Source: Thioalkalivibrio nitratireducens DSM 14787
GTDB lineage: Bacteria > Pseudomonadota > Gammaproteobacteria > Ectothiorhodospirales > Ectothiorhodospiraceae
NCBI RefSeq assembly: GCF_000321415.2
Contig: NC_019902.2
Coordinates: forward strand, 3,410,001-3,474,000
Length of the DNA stretch: 64,000 nt
Direction: 5' to 3'
A program made the position numbers and the translations under genes. Shown here one piece after another: positions 23,671 through 33,151 of the stretch (position 1 is its first letter; each line of letters opens with the position of its first letter). Under the pieces are notes generated by a model. The model saw only the letters and a program-made list of their open reading frames with translations. It was not told the origin of the DNA and searched no databases.

Positions 23671-25536
23671 ATGAACTGTCAAGTTGATCACACAACAGCA
23701 GCGAACACGACCTACGATGCCGTGATCGTCGGCTCCGGCGTGAGCGGATCCATCATCGCCAAGGAACTGAGCGACAATGGGTTTCACGTCCTCGTGCTGG
23801 AGGCAGGACCCGGCCACGAGTTCACGGTCCCGGCTTACCAGCAATACCTGGAACGGTTCTACGCTGCCCCGACGAAGGACAACAACTCCCCGTACCCGGA
23901 GAATTCCAATGCCCCGATGCCCAGGAGTCCGGATACGCGCAAGCTACAGCCTGGCGAGACCGACGGGAGCAGCTACCTGGTGCAGAAGGGTCCGCTGGCA
24001 ATCGACAGCACGTATACCCGGGTCGTCGGCGGCACGACCATGCACTGGGAAGCAAAGGCACTGCGCATGCTGCCCCAGGATTTCGAGATGCGCAGCCGCT
24101 TCGGCGTCGGGCTGGACTGGCCCCTGGGGTATCAACAACTTGCCCCCTATTACCGCAAGGCGGAGTTCGAGCTCGGCGTCTCTGCCGATGTCGAGGATCA
24201 GAACTATCTCGGTATGGACTTCGGCGACGACTACGTCTTTCCCATGCGCAGGATGCCCCCGTCGTATCTCGACAAGATGCTCGCCCGGAACCTGGACGGT
24301 ACCGAGGTGGTGCTCGACGGCGAAACCTACTCGCTCGCAATTCGCAGTACACCACAAGCCCGCAACGGAATTCCCAACCCCGGGTACGACAACGGGAGGG
24401 GCTATACCCCCGTTGGCGCGGTAAGCGTTCACCCGGCCGAGGAGGGGGGGCGCTGCCAGGGAAACATCAACTGCACTCCCATCTGTCCGGTCCAGGCAAA
24501 GTACAGCGCCAAGAAAACCCTGGCCAAGGCCCTGGCCACCGGGCGGGTCGATCTGCTGGCGCAGACGGTGGCATCGCGGGTTCACGTGGGGCCGGATGGC
24601 CGCGTGAGCCACATCGAGTACAAGGCCTACCGCGATCCGTCGTCGTCCGAACACACGACCGGGACGGTGCGCGGGCGCATCTTCGTGCTCGCGGCCAACG
24701 CGGTCGAGAATGCCCGGCTGATGCTGGCCTCGGGGTTGCCGGGGCGCAGCGGCCTGATCGGGCGCAACCTGATGGACCACGCCTATCTCCTCACCTGGGG
24801 TCTGACGCCGGAGATCGCCGGCTCGCTGCGCGGGACGCAGTGCACCTCCGGCATCGAGGACCTCCGCGGCGGCCCATTCCGGCGCCGGCAGGCGGCCTTC
24901 CGCGTCGGCGTGCACAACGACGGCTGGGGGTGGGCAACGGGATCGCCGTATACCGACCTGGACGAGTTCGTGGACAAGCAGAACGCGTTCGGAGCGGCCC
25001 TGCGGCACAAGCTTGTGGACCGGCTTTCCCGCCAGGTCCTGCTGGCCTGCATGGTCGAGGCCCTCCCGGAGCCGAGCAACCGGATCACGGTCGAAGGCGG
25101 CTACAAGGATTCTCTCGGCAACCTCCGCCCGATCGTGTCCTACGGTATTTCCGACTACACCATGGCCGGCGTCTCCTGCGCTCGGCAGCTCTCGCGCAGG
25201 CTCTACCAGCGGCTGGGCGCGGAGGACTGTACCACCTACTCCCCGATCGATTACGGCTACGTCAGTTACCAGGGCGATGGCTACGTGATCCGGGGCGGCA
25301 ACCACTGGGCCGGAACGCACGTGATGGGGGATGCCCGGAATCACTCTGTGGTGGACTGGAGGCAGCGCTCCTGGGATCACGAAAACCTGTACCTGGTCGG
25401 TGCCGGCAGCATGCCGACCATCGGCACTGCCAACACGACCCTCACCCTGTCGGCGCTGTCGTTCCTGAGCGCCAAGCACATGGTGCGGGAACTCAAGCAG
25501 CACCAAGCGACCACCACCGCCGCAGCCAACTCCTAG
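23671..25536 (+). CDS. GMC-family FAD-dependent oxidoreductase (sugar/alcohol dehydrogenase type)
   Basis: 621 aa. Rossmann motif VIVGSGVSGSIIAKEL (~18-33) binds FAD; VVGGTTMHWEAKALRM is the second GMC region; the catalytic His is in GGNHWAGTHVMG (~545) and GTANTTLTLSALS near 588 supplies the second active-site residue (Asn). CNINCTPICPVQ-like cysteines are seen around residues 266-276 (INCTPICPVQAKYSAKK), as in membrane sugar dehydrogenases. No Tat or Sec signal, so it is probably cytosolic. The gene two downstream encodes the small-subunit fold that usually accompanies such enzymes. Confidence 0.88.
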   Translation: MNCQVDHTTAANTTYDAVIVGSGVSGSIIAKELSDNGFHVLVLEAGPGHEFTVPAYQQYLERFYAAPTKDNNSPYPENSNAPMPRSPDTRKLQPGETDGSSYLVQKGPLAIDSTYTRVVGGTTMHWEAKALRMLPQDFEMRSRFGVGLDWPLGYQQLAPYYRKAEFELGVSADVEDQNYLGMDFGDDYVFPMRRMPPSYLDKMLARNLDGTEVVLDGETYSLAIRSTPQARNGIPNPGYDNGRGYTPVGAVSVHPAEEGGRCQGNINCTPICPVQAKYSAKKTLAKALATGRVDLLAQTVASRVHVGPDGRVSHIEYKAYRDPSSSEHTTGTVRGRIFVLAANAVENARLMLASGLPGRSGLIGRNLMDHAYLLTWGLTPEIAGSLRGTQCTSGIEDLRGGPFRRRQAAFRVGVHNDGWGWATGSPYTDLDEFVDKQNAFGAALRHKLVDRLSRQVLLACMVEALPEPSNRITVEGGYKDSLGNLRPIVSYGISDYTMAGVSCARQLSRRLYQRLGAEDCTTYSPIDYGYVSYQGDGYVIRGGNHWAGTHVMGDARNHSVVDWRQRSWDHENLYLVGAGSMPTIGTANTTLTLSALSFLSAKHMVRELKQHQATTTAAANS

Positions 25537-25549
25537 AGGGTCAGAGGGT

Positions 25550-26638
25550 ATGAGCCTCCGAAAAATCACGAGCATCGCAGAGCTGCACAAGTACCTGCAC
25601 GCTGCGCTTCAACTGGAACACGCCACGATTCCGCCCTACCTGACGGCGCTGTACTCCCTCTCTCCGGGAACCAACTCGGACGCAGCCCGCGTCCTGCGGG
25701 TGGTCATCGTGGAGGAAATGCTGCACCTCACACTCGCGGCGAACATGCTCAACGCGGTAGGTGGTTCACCCGAACTTACGAGGCCGGGCTTCGTGCCGCA
25801 ATATCCGACACGGCTTCCGGACGGAGAGACCGACTTCGAGGTCGGTATCCAGGCGTTCTCCAGGGAAGCGCTGGAGACCTTTCTAAAGATCGAGCGCCCC
25901 GCCCGTTCGCCCGAAGAAGGCTCCGGGTTCGTGCGCCGCCCTCGCTCCGAAGGTGCGGTGCTGCCGACGTTCATGCACGACGACGACACCGAGATGCATT
26001 TCTATAGTATCGGCGAGTTCTATCACGAGATCGGCCGCGGGCTGAAATCCCTTCACGAGGAGATGAGCGCACGGGGCGAGAACCTGTTCTCCGGCGACCC
26101 CAGCCGGCAGATCACACCCGATTTCTACTACTCGGGCGGCGGAGAGATCATCCCGGTGGTGGACCTCGACTCGGCCCTCGAGGCGATCCGCCTGATCTCC
26201 GAACAGGGAGAGGGCATCGGCGGCGCGATTTACGACTACGAAGGCGAGATCTCGCATTACTACCGCTTTCAACAGCTCGTGCTCGGGCGCTACTACCAGA
26301 AGGGGGACGAGGCCGACCAGCCGAGCGGCGAGCCCATCGCCGTCGACTGGGGATCCGCCTACCCGGTCAAGCGCAATGCCCGTCTGGACGACTACCCCAG
26401 GAACTCCGAGCTGCATGCCGCCGCGGTGCGCTTCGGCACGGACTACCAGGCTCTTCTCGGAACGCTGACACAAGCGTTCAACGGCGAACCGGGGCTCCTC
26501 GAGGCCGCAGTGGGCGAAATGTTCCGCATCAAGGAATCCGCACTACAGTTGATCCGGAACCCGATTCCGGGGATGGACGGCGTCAACGCTGCACCCGTCT
26601 TCGACGTCCGGAGTTCGGAAGGGGGAGACCATGAGTAA
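25550..26638 (+). CDS. Ferritin-like protein (VioB/RebD iminophenylpyruvate-dimer-synthase-like domain)
   Basis: 362 aa starting 13 bases after the GMC gene. The first ~230 residues match the ferritin-like domain found in VioB/RebD-type proteins: LHAALQLEHATIPPYLTALY, then VVIVEEMLHLTLAANMLNAV, giving the Glu and E-x-x-H metal ligands. Later SIGEFYHEIGRGLKSLHEE and SHYYRFQQLVLGR continue the fold. A di-iron or haem oxidative role is likely; the substrate is unknown. Pairing with a GMC oxidase suggests joint processing of an oxidised product. It overlaps the next gene by 8 bases. Confidence 0.8.
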   Translation: MSLRKITSIAELHKYLHAALQLEHATIPPYLTALYSLSPGTNSDAARVLRVVIVEEMLHLTLAANMLNAVGGSPELTRPGFVPQYPTRLPDGETDFEVGIQAFSREALETFLKIERPARSPEEGSGFVRRPRSEGAVLPTFMHDDDTEMHFYSIGEFYHEIGRGLKSLHEEMSARGENLFSGDPSRQITPDFYYSGGGEIIPVVDLDSALEAIRLISEQGEGIGGAIYDYEGEISHYYRFQQLVLGRYYQKGDEADQPSGEPIAVDWGSAYPVKRNARLDDYPRNSELHAAAVRFGTDYQALLGTLTQAFNGEPGLLEAAVGEMFRIKESALQLIRNPIPGMDGVNAAPVFDVRSSEGGDHE

Positions 26639-27113
26639 CGGCGCGGAGAACCTGCAGGACTTCCTTGCCTTCTCCTCTTTCGTGACCGGCTTCCCGCTGT
26701 TTCGACTCCGGGGAACCGGGCAGGCGGAGCCCTACCTGTCCACCGTCGTCAAAGTGGTGGGAGACGGCACTACCCGCGAACTGCTCAGCCGGTTCCGTGC
26801 CATTCAGACGGAGTCCGGCGACGATGTCACCGCGATGGAGGCGTCGTTGCGGGCCCGCATTCTCAGCGACGAACGGCTGGGGCCCATCGCACGCAACATC
26901 ATCAAGCTCTGGTACATCGGCACCTGGTACCAGCTCCCTGCCGCGTGGCGGGATGCCTTCGGAGTGCTGGAGCACGACTCGACGTTCGTGGTCTCGCCGG
27001 CCGCGTACACCGAAGGGCTTCTCTGGCCCGCGGTCGGCGCGAATCCGCCGGGGGCAAAGGGTCCGGGATACGGGACCTGGGCCGAGCCGCCACGCTTTCC
27101 CGATGTCCCGTAA
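26631..27113 (+). CDS. D-sorbitol dehydrogenase small-subunit-like protein (FAD-SLDH family)
   Basis: 160 aa. Residues ARNIIKLWYIGTWYQLP and YTEGLLWPAVGANPPGAKGP followed by GYGTWAEPP are the signature of the small subunit of FAD-dependent sorbitol/fructose dehydrogenases, which stabilises the GMC large subunit. Family members normally begin with a Tat signal; here the N-terminus SNGAENLQDFLAFSSFVTGF has none, consistent with the unsignalled GMC partner. A complex with the GMC protein is inferred. Confidence 0.75.
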   Translation: MSNGAENLQDFLAFSSFVTGFPLFRLRGTGQAEPYLSTVVKVVGDGTTRELLSRFRAIQTESGDDVTAMEASLRARILSDERLGPIARNIIKLWYIGTWYQLPAAWRDAFGVLEHDSTFVVSPAAYTEGLLWPAVGANPPGAKGPGYGTWAEPPRFPDVP

Positions 27114-27131
27114 CCAGGAAAAGGGCGTCCT

Positions 27132-28403
27132 ATGAGCAACGAACCCGGAAATCTCCTTGAGTTCATGAACGATGGCACCCTCGGCGCGCCATTCTTCGAG
27201 AAGGTGACTCTCGCCAACCAACAGGACGACGGTTACTGGATCCAGGCCGTGGACATCAACGGCAATGGCAAGCTGGATCTGGTCACTTCGGGCCTGGCCG
27301 TGGGCCGGGTCGTCTGGTACGAGAACCCGACATGGAAGCGGCGGACCATCGCCGATTTCCCGTTGCCGGTCGCCATCGATACCGGCGACATCGCCGGCAA
27401 CGGGCGCAACGATCTGGTGATCTCCCACAATTACGGCAACTGCATGTTCTGGTGCCGGCCGGAAGACGGCAAGATCTCCTGGCTCGAGAACCCCGGGCAT
27501 TACGATGACGATGAGCTCTGGAAGGTGCACTTCGTCAGCGACCTGATGGCGGCGCATCGCCTGCAACTCGGGCATTTCACGCAAACCGAGCGGCTGGAGT
27601 TGATGGCCTTGCCGGTGGTCGGCTGCCAGCCCTATGGCAAGGGGGTCCATGAGCCGGTCGCGGTCACGATCTTCGACCGCCCGGATGACGTCCACTCCGC
27701 CCCCTCCTGGCGCGGCCGCATCATCGACAACGAGAGCTTTCGCATCATCCATGGCGTGGTCCGCGAGAAATTTGGCGGACGCTCCGGCGTCGGGCTCGAC
27801 TCCGTGCTGCTGGCCAGCGAAGAGGGCATCAGCTGGTTTTACTACGACGTCGAACAGTCCCGATGGCAGACGATACCGTTCGGTGCGGGTGATCAGACCG
27901 GACAGGCGGGCACGTTCCGGGGGTGCGGGAACGTCGCCTATGGCCGCGTGGGGAACGATCCCTATGCCTACATCGCGACGATCGACCCCTTTCACGGCAA
28001 CATCGTCACCGTCTACACGCGCAAACCCGGCCAGGCGCTGACCGATCATCCCTGGCGCCGAACCATCCTCGACACCTTCGGACCCTTCGACCCCGAGACT
28101 CAAGGGCCCGGCCACCACGTCGTGGCCGGCGACTTCGATGGCGACGGCGACGACGAGTTCCTGGTGGCGCTTCGGGGTCCGCTGCCCCATCAGGGTGTCT
28201 ACTACTACAAGGCCATCGACGTCGAGCAAGGTCTGTTCGAGCGCTGGCGCGTCTCGTCCGCATCGGCTGCCCGCATCGCGGTCGGCGATTTCGACGGCGA
28301 CGGACGTCTGGACTTCGCCACCACCGGCTATTACACCCCCGGCTACTACCTCTGCGACAACTCGCAGGTCAACATCTACCTGAACCGGTTCGCGAGCCTT
28401 TAG
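27132..28403 (+). CDS. FG-GAP/VCBS-repeat beta-propeller protein
   Basis: 423 aa with recurrent FG-GAP-type repeats: AVDINGNGKLDLVTSGLA, DTGDIAGNGRNDLVISHN, AGDFDGDGDDEFLVALRG and VGDFDGDGRLDFATTGYY. Such blades form a seven-bladed propeller with calcium-binding D-x-D/N-x-D loops. Most such proteins are exported, but no signal peptide is seen. It lies inside the sugar-oxidation operon and may bind sugar or act as a scaffold; its activity is unknown. Confidence 0.82.
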   Translation: MSNEPGNLLEFMNDGTLGAPFFEKVTLANQQDDGYWIQAVDINGNGKLDLVTSGLAVGRVVWYENPTWKRRTIADFPLPVAIDTGDIAGNGRNDLVISHNYGNCMFWCRPEDGKISWLENPGHYDDDELWKVHFVSDLMAAHRLQLGHFTQTERLELMALPVVGCQPYGKGVHEPVAVTIFDRPDDVHSAPSWRGRIIDNESFRIIHGVVREKFGGRSGVGLDSVLLASEEGISWFYYDVEQSRWQTIPFGAGDQTGQAGTFRGCGNVAYGRVGNDPYAYIATIDPFHGNIVTVYTRKPGQALTDHPWRRTILDTFGPFDPETQGPGHHVVAGDFDGDGDDEFLVALRGPLPHQGVYYYKAIDVEQGLFERWRVSSASAARIAVGDFDGDGRLDFATTGYYTPGYYLCDNSQVNIYLNRFASL

Positions 28404-28406
28404 GCG

Positions 28407-30437
28407 ATGCCCATCCGCTTCGGCCGCGAAGTCACCGGCAACCTGGGCACTGCCGAGTCGCGGGAGTGGCTGGTAACCAACGGCACGGGCGGCTACGCCT
28501 CGGGCACTGTGGCGGGATCGCTCACCCGTTCGTATCACGGCCTGCTGGTCGCGGCCGTGCGCCCCCCCGTGGACCGGCGCCTGATGCTGGTGAAGTTCGA
28601 AGAGACCGTAACCTATCGCGGCGGCACCCATGCTCTGAGCAGCAACCGGTGGGCGAGCGGCGACATCGCGCCGCACGGCTACCGGAACATGCAGTCCTTC
28701 GATCTTGAGGGCTCGGTCCCACGGTGGTGCTTCGCCTGCGCCGATGCCCTGATCGAAAAGCGCGTGTGGATGGAGCACGGAGCCAACACCACCTACGTGG
28801 CGTACACCGTGGTGGCGGCCGTGGAACCGGTACGACTGAGCACCGCGGCAATCGTGGACAACCGGGTGTTTCACAATACCGGGCAGGTCGCCTGGCCGGT
28901 CTCGGTCGAGGTCCTCGGCGATCGCGTGTGCGTGGTTTCGGGCGGACCCGACGCGCTGGCGCTGACGCTTGCAACGAACTCGGGGGCGATATCGGCCGCT
29001 TGCGAGATGTACCACGATTTCGCGCTCCCAGCAGAAGCGCTGCGCGGCCTGCGCGACTGCGACGACCACGTGCACGCCGCCACCTTCGAGGCCAGCATCG
29101 CCCCGGGCGAGACGCTCGTGTTGCTGGCCAGCGCCGAAGAATCGCCCACGCTCGACACTGGGGCCCTGGAGCGGCGCCGGGAACGCGATCGAATGCTACT
29201 GCAACGGTGGCGGAACGCCCGCGCCGGTGGCGCAGGCGAACCTGAACCGTGGGTCGAGCAGCTGGTGCTCGCCGCCGACCAGTTCGTCGTGGACCGGCCC
29301 TCTCCCGGGCGGCCCAACGGCAAGAGCGTGATCGCCGGGTATCACTGGTTCGGTGACTGGGGACGCGACACGATGATCAGCCTGCCGGGCCTGACGCTCG
29401 CGGCCGGACGTCCGGAGATCGCCGCTCCGATCCTCGAGACCTTCGCGCAGTTCGTCAGCGACGGCATGCTCCCCAACCGTTTCCCCGACGCAGGCGAACA
29501 GCCGGAGTACAACACGGTCGACGCGACGCTCTGGTACTTCGAGGCGGTACGTGCCTATCACGAGGCTACCGGCGACGATGCGCTGCTGCGCAGACTGTTG
29601 CCCACGCTGCGGGACATCGTCGACTGGCATGTGAAGGGTACGCGCTACGGCATCCGGGTGGACCCCGCCGACGGCCTGCTGCGCTGGCAGCACGATGGCG
29701 TGCAGCTGACGTGGATGGATGCGAAGGTCGGCGACCATGTGATCACGCCGCGCAGCGGAAAACCCGTTGAAGTCAACGCGCTCTGGTACAACGCCCTGTG
29801 TGCGATGGCCGATTTTGCCGAGCGGCTTGGCGAGGACGGCGCGGCCTACCGGGAGCGGGCCCGTGTGGCACTGGCCGGCTTCGATCGCTTCTGGAATCCC
29901 GATACGGGCCATTGTTTCGATGTACTCGATGGACCCGATGGGCACGAAGCCTGCCTGCGCCCCAATCAGATCCTGGCGGTGGCGCTCCACGCGTCCCCGC
30001 TACCGCCGGAGCGGCAGGGCCTGGTACTCGATGCCTGTGCCCGCACCCTGCTGACTTCGCATGGCCTGCGCTCCCTGGCAGTGTCGGAAACCGCCTACCA
30101 GGGAATCTATCAGGGCGACCAGTTCCATCGAGACGGCGCCTACCATCAGGGCACGGTCTGGGCCTGGCTGATCGGGCCTTTTGTCGATGCACACCTGCGG
30201 GTTCGCAAGGATCCCGCTGCGGCTCGGCGCCTGTTGCAGCCCTTCGGCGACCACCTGGGCAATGCCGGACTGGGCACCATCAGCGAGATTTTCGACGGGG
30301 ACGCCCCGTTCGAGCCCAGAGGTTGCATCGCTCAGGCATGGAGTGTCGGCGAGGTTCTGCGCGCCCTGGTGCGCATCGAGCGCTTCGAGACGGCGCATGA
30401 CCCGGTTTCCCAGCCACCACCGAAGGTCGACGCATGA
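28407..30437 (+). CDS. Glycogen-debranching enzyme, amylo-alpha-1,6-glucosidase (GH133)
   Basis: 676 aa. The N-terminal domain starts GNLGTAESREWLVTNGTGGY and SYHGLLVAAV, typical of archaeal-type debranching enzymes; the C-terminal (alpha/alpha)6 GH133 domain contains YHWFGDWGRDTMISLPGL and DATLWYFEAVRAY. It should remove alpha-1,6 branches of glycogen-like glucans. It starts 3 bases after the propeller gene and overlaps the next start (ATGA at 30434). Confidence 0.9.
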   Translation: MPIRFGREVTGNLGTAESREWLVTNGTGGYASGTVAGSLTRSYHGLLVAAVRPPVDRRLMLVKFEETVTYRGGTHALSSNRWASGDIAPHGYRNMQSFDLEGSVPRWCFACADALIEKRVWMEHGANTTYVAYTVVAAVEPVRLSTAAIVDNRVFHNTGQVAWPVSVEVLGDRVCVVSGGPDALALTLATNSGAISAACEMYHDFALPAEALRGLRDCDDHVHAATFEASIAPGETLVLLASAEESPTLDTGALERRRERDRMLLQRWRNARAGGAGEPEPWVEQLVLAADQFVVDRPSPGRPNGKSVIAGYHWFGDWGRDTMISLPGLTLAAGRPEIAAPILETFAQFVSDGMLPNRFPDAGEQPEYNTVDATLWYFEAVRAYHEATGDDALLRRLLPTLRDIVDWHVKGTRYGIRVDPADGLLRWQHDGVQLTWMDAKVGDHVITPRSGKPVEVNALWYNALCAMADFAERLGEDGAAYRERARVALAGFDRFWNPDTGHCFDVLDGPDGHEACLRPNQILAVALHASPLPPERQGLVLDACARTLLTSHGLRSLAVSETAYQGIYQGDQFHRDGAYHQGTVWAWLIGPFVDAHLRVRKDPAAARRLLQPFGDHLGNAGLGTISEIFDGDAPFEPRGCIAQAWSVGEVLRALVRIERFETAHDPVSQPPPKVDA

Positions 30438-33148
30438 TGATGAAAGGGAAGGAAGCAGACCGTCTCCGCAGCAGCTATGCGGCCCGGCACCCCGAGAGCT
30501 GGCTGCGCTGGGGGCCGTATCTCTCCGAGCGCCAATGGGGCACGGTGCGCGAGGACTACAGCCCCGGTGGCAATGCCTGGGATTATTTCCCGCACGACCA
30601 CGCGCGATCGCGCGCTTATCGCTGGGGCGAGGACGGTCTCGCCGGCATCTCGGACGATCAGCAGCGGCTGTGTTTTGCCCTGGCGCTCTGGAACGGCCGC
30701 GACCTTATCTTGAAGGAACGGCTGTTCGGCCTGACCAACTCCGAGGGCAACCACGGCGAAGACGTCAAGGAATACTATTTCTACCTCGACAATACGCCGA
30801 CCCACAGCTACATGAAGTGGCTGTACAAGTACCCCCAGCAGGCGTTTCCCTACGAATGGCTGGTCGCAGAGAACGCACGACGCAAGCAGACCGACCCGGG
30901 AGCGATGGAGTTCGAGCTCATCGATACCGGGGTTTTCGCCGACGATCGGTACTTCGACGTCGAGGTCGAGTATGCCAAGGGAGCGGTCCAGGACATCCTG
31001 GTCAGGATCCGCGCAACCAATCGCGGCCCTGACCCCGCCACCCTGTACCTGCTGCCGACGTTGTGGTTCCGGAACACCTGGTCGTGGTATCTCGAGTCCA
31101 TGCCGCCAAATCTCGCGGGGAAGAAGCCCGTCGATGGCGCTGGGATCTCCACAGTGCTCGCGACGCCTGCCCCCGGCGACGACAGCCTCGACCCGATGGC
31201 GCTCTATTGCCAGGGGACCGACGATCTCCTGTTCGCAAACAACGAGAGCAATGCCGCGCGGCTATGGGGCATGGCCGACAGTCCTCCCTATCCCAAGGAC
31301 GGCATCAACGATCACATCGTGAACGGCAGTCCCACGGTCGATCCCACCCTGACCGGCACCAAGGCAGCGGCCGTGTACCGCCTGGAGATCGCGCCCGGTG
31401 CCACGCAGGAGATCCGGCTGCGCCTGTGCGATGACCTCGCAATGGCCGACCCGTTCGGTCCCGACTTCGACACCGTGCTGCGGACACGCTCGGCCGAAGC
31501 CGACGAGTTCCACACTGCCCTGCAGCCGCAGGACCTGAGCGAGGAACGCCGCGCCATTCAGCGCCAGGCGTACGCCGGCATGCTGTGGAGCAAGCAGTAC
31601 TACCACTACATCGTCAAGGATTGGCTCAAGGGCGACCCGGCGGGCCCCGCGCCACCCGCGTCGCGCGAACGCAACCGCGAATGGGTCCACTTCCACGCCG
31701 ACCATATCCTGTCGATGCCGGACAAGTGGGAGTATCCCTGGTTCGCTTCCTGGGACCTGTGCTTTCAGGCTGTGGTGTTTGCACGCCTCGACGCCGAGTT
31801 CGCCAAGGAGCAGCTGCTGATCCTTGCACGTGAATTCTTCATGTCCCCGAACGGCGCCATTCCAGCCTACGAGTGGTCGTTCAACGACGTCAATCCGCCG
31901 CTGCACGCCTGGGCGGCGCTGCGCATCTTCCACATCGACAAGCAGCAACGCGGCGGAGACGGCGACACCCGCTTTCTTGCCGACGTCTTCCGCTACTGCC
32001 TGATGTATTTCACCTGGTGGACGAATCGCAAGGATCCTTCCAACAGGAACCTGTTCGAGGGAGGGTTTCTGGGCCTTGACAACATCTCCGTGATCGATCG
32101 AAGCCACTTGGGCGAGCTGGAAGGGCAGCTGGGAAGACCGCTGGATCTCTATCAGTCCGATGGCACCAGCTGGATGGGCATGTTCAGCCTGAACGTGATG
32201 GAGATGGCCTTGATTCTGGCTGAACACGGCGCAACCGAATATGCCCGACTCGCGAGCAAGTTCTTCCAGCATTTCGTTTTCATCGCCGACGCGATGAACA
32301 GCATCGAGCGCCGTTCGCAAGGCCAGGTGTCGGTGTGGGACGACGAGGACGGCTTCTTCTATGATGTCCTGAAGGTCGGCGGAAACCCCGAGCAGTACCA
32401 TACCCTGCGCCTGCGATCGCTGGTGGGGATCGTGGCGCTGTTCCCGGTGGCCGTCCTGGATCTCGATGCGATCGAGCCGACCAGCGCGAAGGGGCTCAAG
32501 GGGCGCATCGAGTGGTTCGTTGCGCAGCATCCCGAACTGCTCGACCAGGCGCTGACGACGCATGACTCGGGTGCCGAGCGCCATCTGCTCACCTTCGTCA
32601 AACCGGAACAGCTCCGGCGCGTGCTCACCCGCGTGTTCGACGAACTCGAGTTCCTCAGCCCTCACGGCATCCGGGGCATCTCGCGGGCCTATCGGGACAA
32701 ACCGTTCAGCATGCAAATCGATGGGGTGACGCTCAGTGAGCGCTATGAACCGGCAGAGTCGTCGGTCGGTCTTTTTGGCGGCAATTCCAACTGGCGCGGA
32801 CCAGTATGGTTCCCGATCAACTTTCTGCTGATCGACGCGCTACGGCGCTATCACGCGTTCTTCGGTGACAGCTTCCAGATCGAGTATCCCGCCCGCTCCG
32901 GCCGCAGATGCGACCTTCGGGAGATCGCCGACGATCTGGCCGAACGCCTGGTCGGAATCTTCGAACGGGGCACCGCTGGAAGACGTCCCGTCCACGGGGG
33001 CAACGAGATCTTCCAGGACGATCCCAACTGGCGCGACCTGTTCCTGTTCTACGAGTACTTTCATGGCGACAACGGGGCCGGCATTGGCGCCTCCCATCAG
33101 ACCGGGTGGACGGGGCTGGCCGCAGAACTCCTCAGCAGCAAGGGCTGA
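30434..33148 (+). CDS. GH63-like glucosidase (MGH1-type catalytic domain)
   Basis: 904 aa. Features of the bacterial glucosidase branch related to GH63 and mannosylglycerate hydrolase: YFPHDHARSRAYRWGEDGLA, LTNSEGNHGEDVKEYYFYLD, then WEYPWFASWDLCFQAVVFA and FLGLDNISVIDRS, and a C-terminal FGGNSNWRGPVWFPINFLL. No signal peptide. It probably releases glucose from alpha-glucosides made available by the debranching enzyme upstream. Tight packing (4-base overlap before, 3 bases after) marks one operon. Confidence 0.87.
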   Translation: MMMKGKEADRLRSSYAARHPESWLRWGPYLSERQWGTVREDYSPGGNAWDYFPHDHARSRAYRWGEDGLAGISDDQQRLCFALALWNGRDLILKERLFGLTNSEGNHGEDVKEYYFYLDNTPTHSYMKWLYKYPQQAFPYEWLVAENARRKQTDPGAMEFELIDTGVFADDRYFDVEVEYAKGAVQDILVRIRATNRGPDPATLYLLPTLWFRNTWSWYLESMPPNLAGKKPVDGAGISTVLATPAPGDDSLDPMALYCQGTDDLLFANNESNAARLWGMADSPPYPKDGINDHIVNGSPTVDPTLTGTKAAAVYRLEIAPGATQEIRLRLCDDLAMADPFGPDFDTVLRTRSAEADEFHTALQPQDLSEERRAIQRQAYAGMLWSKQYYHYIVKDWLKGDPAGPAPPASRERNREWVHFHADHILSMPDKWEYPWFASWDLCFQAVVFARLDAEFAKEQLLILAREFFMSPNGAIPAYEWSFNDVNPPLHAWAALRIFHIDKQQRGGDGDTRFLADVFRYCLMYFTWWTNRKDPSNRNLFEGGFLGLDNISVIDRSHLGELEGQLGRPLDLYQSDGTSWMGMFSLNVMEMALILAEHGATEYARLASKFFQHFVFIADAMNSIERRSQGQVSVWDDEDGFFYDVLKVGGNPEQYHTLRLRSLVGIVALFPVAVLDLDAIEPTSAKGLKGRIEWFVAQHPELLDQALTTHDSGAERHLLTFVKPEQLRRVLTRVFDELEFLSPHGIRGISRAYRDKPFSMQIDGVTLSERYEPAESSVGLFGGNSNWRGPVWFPINFLLIDALRRYHAFFGDSFQIEYPARSGRRCDLREIADDLAERLVGIFERGTAGRRPVHGGNEIFQDDPNWRDLFLFYEYFHGDNGAGIGASHQTGWTGLAAELLSSKG

Positions 33149-33151
33149 AAC

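Noticed and set aside
23460-23687. 75-codon frame before the GMC gene
   Set aside because: No ribosome site, no similarity to a family I know, and it overlaps the start of the GMC gene.
26583-29075. 830-codon minus-strand frame across the GMC operon
   Set aside because: It is antisense to four well-supported genes and has no recognisable domains; an artefact of GC-rich third positions.
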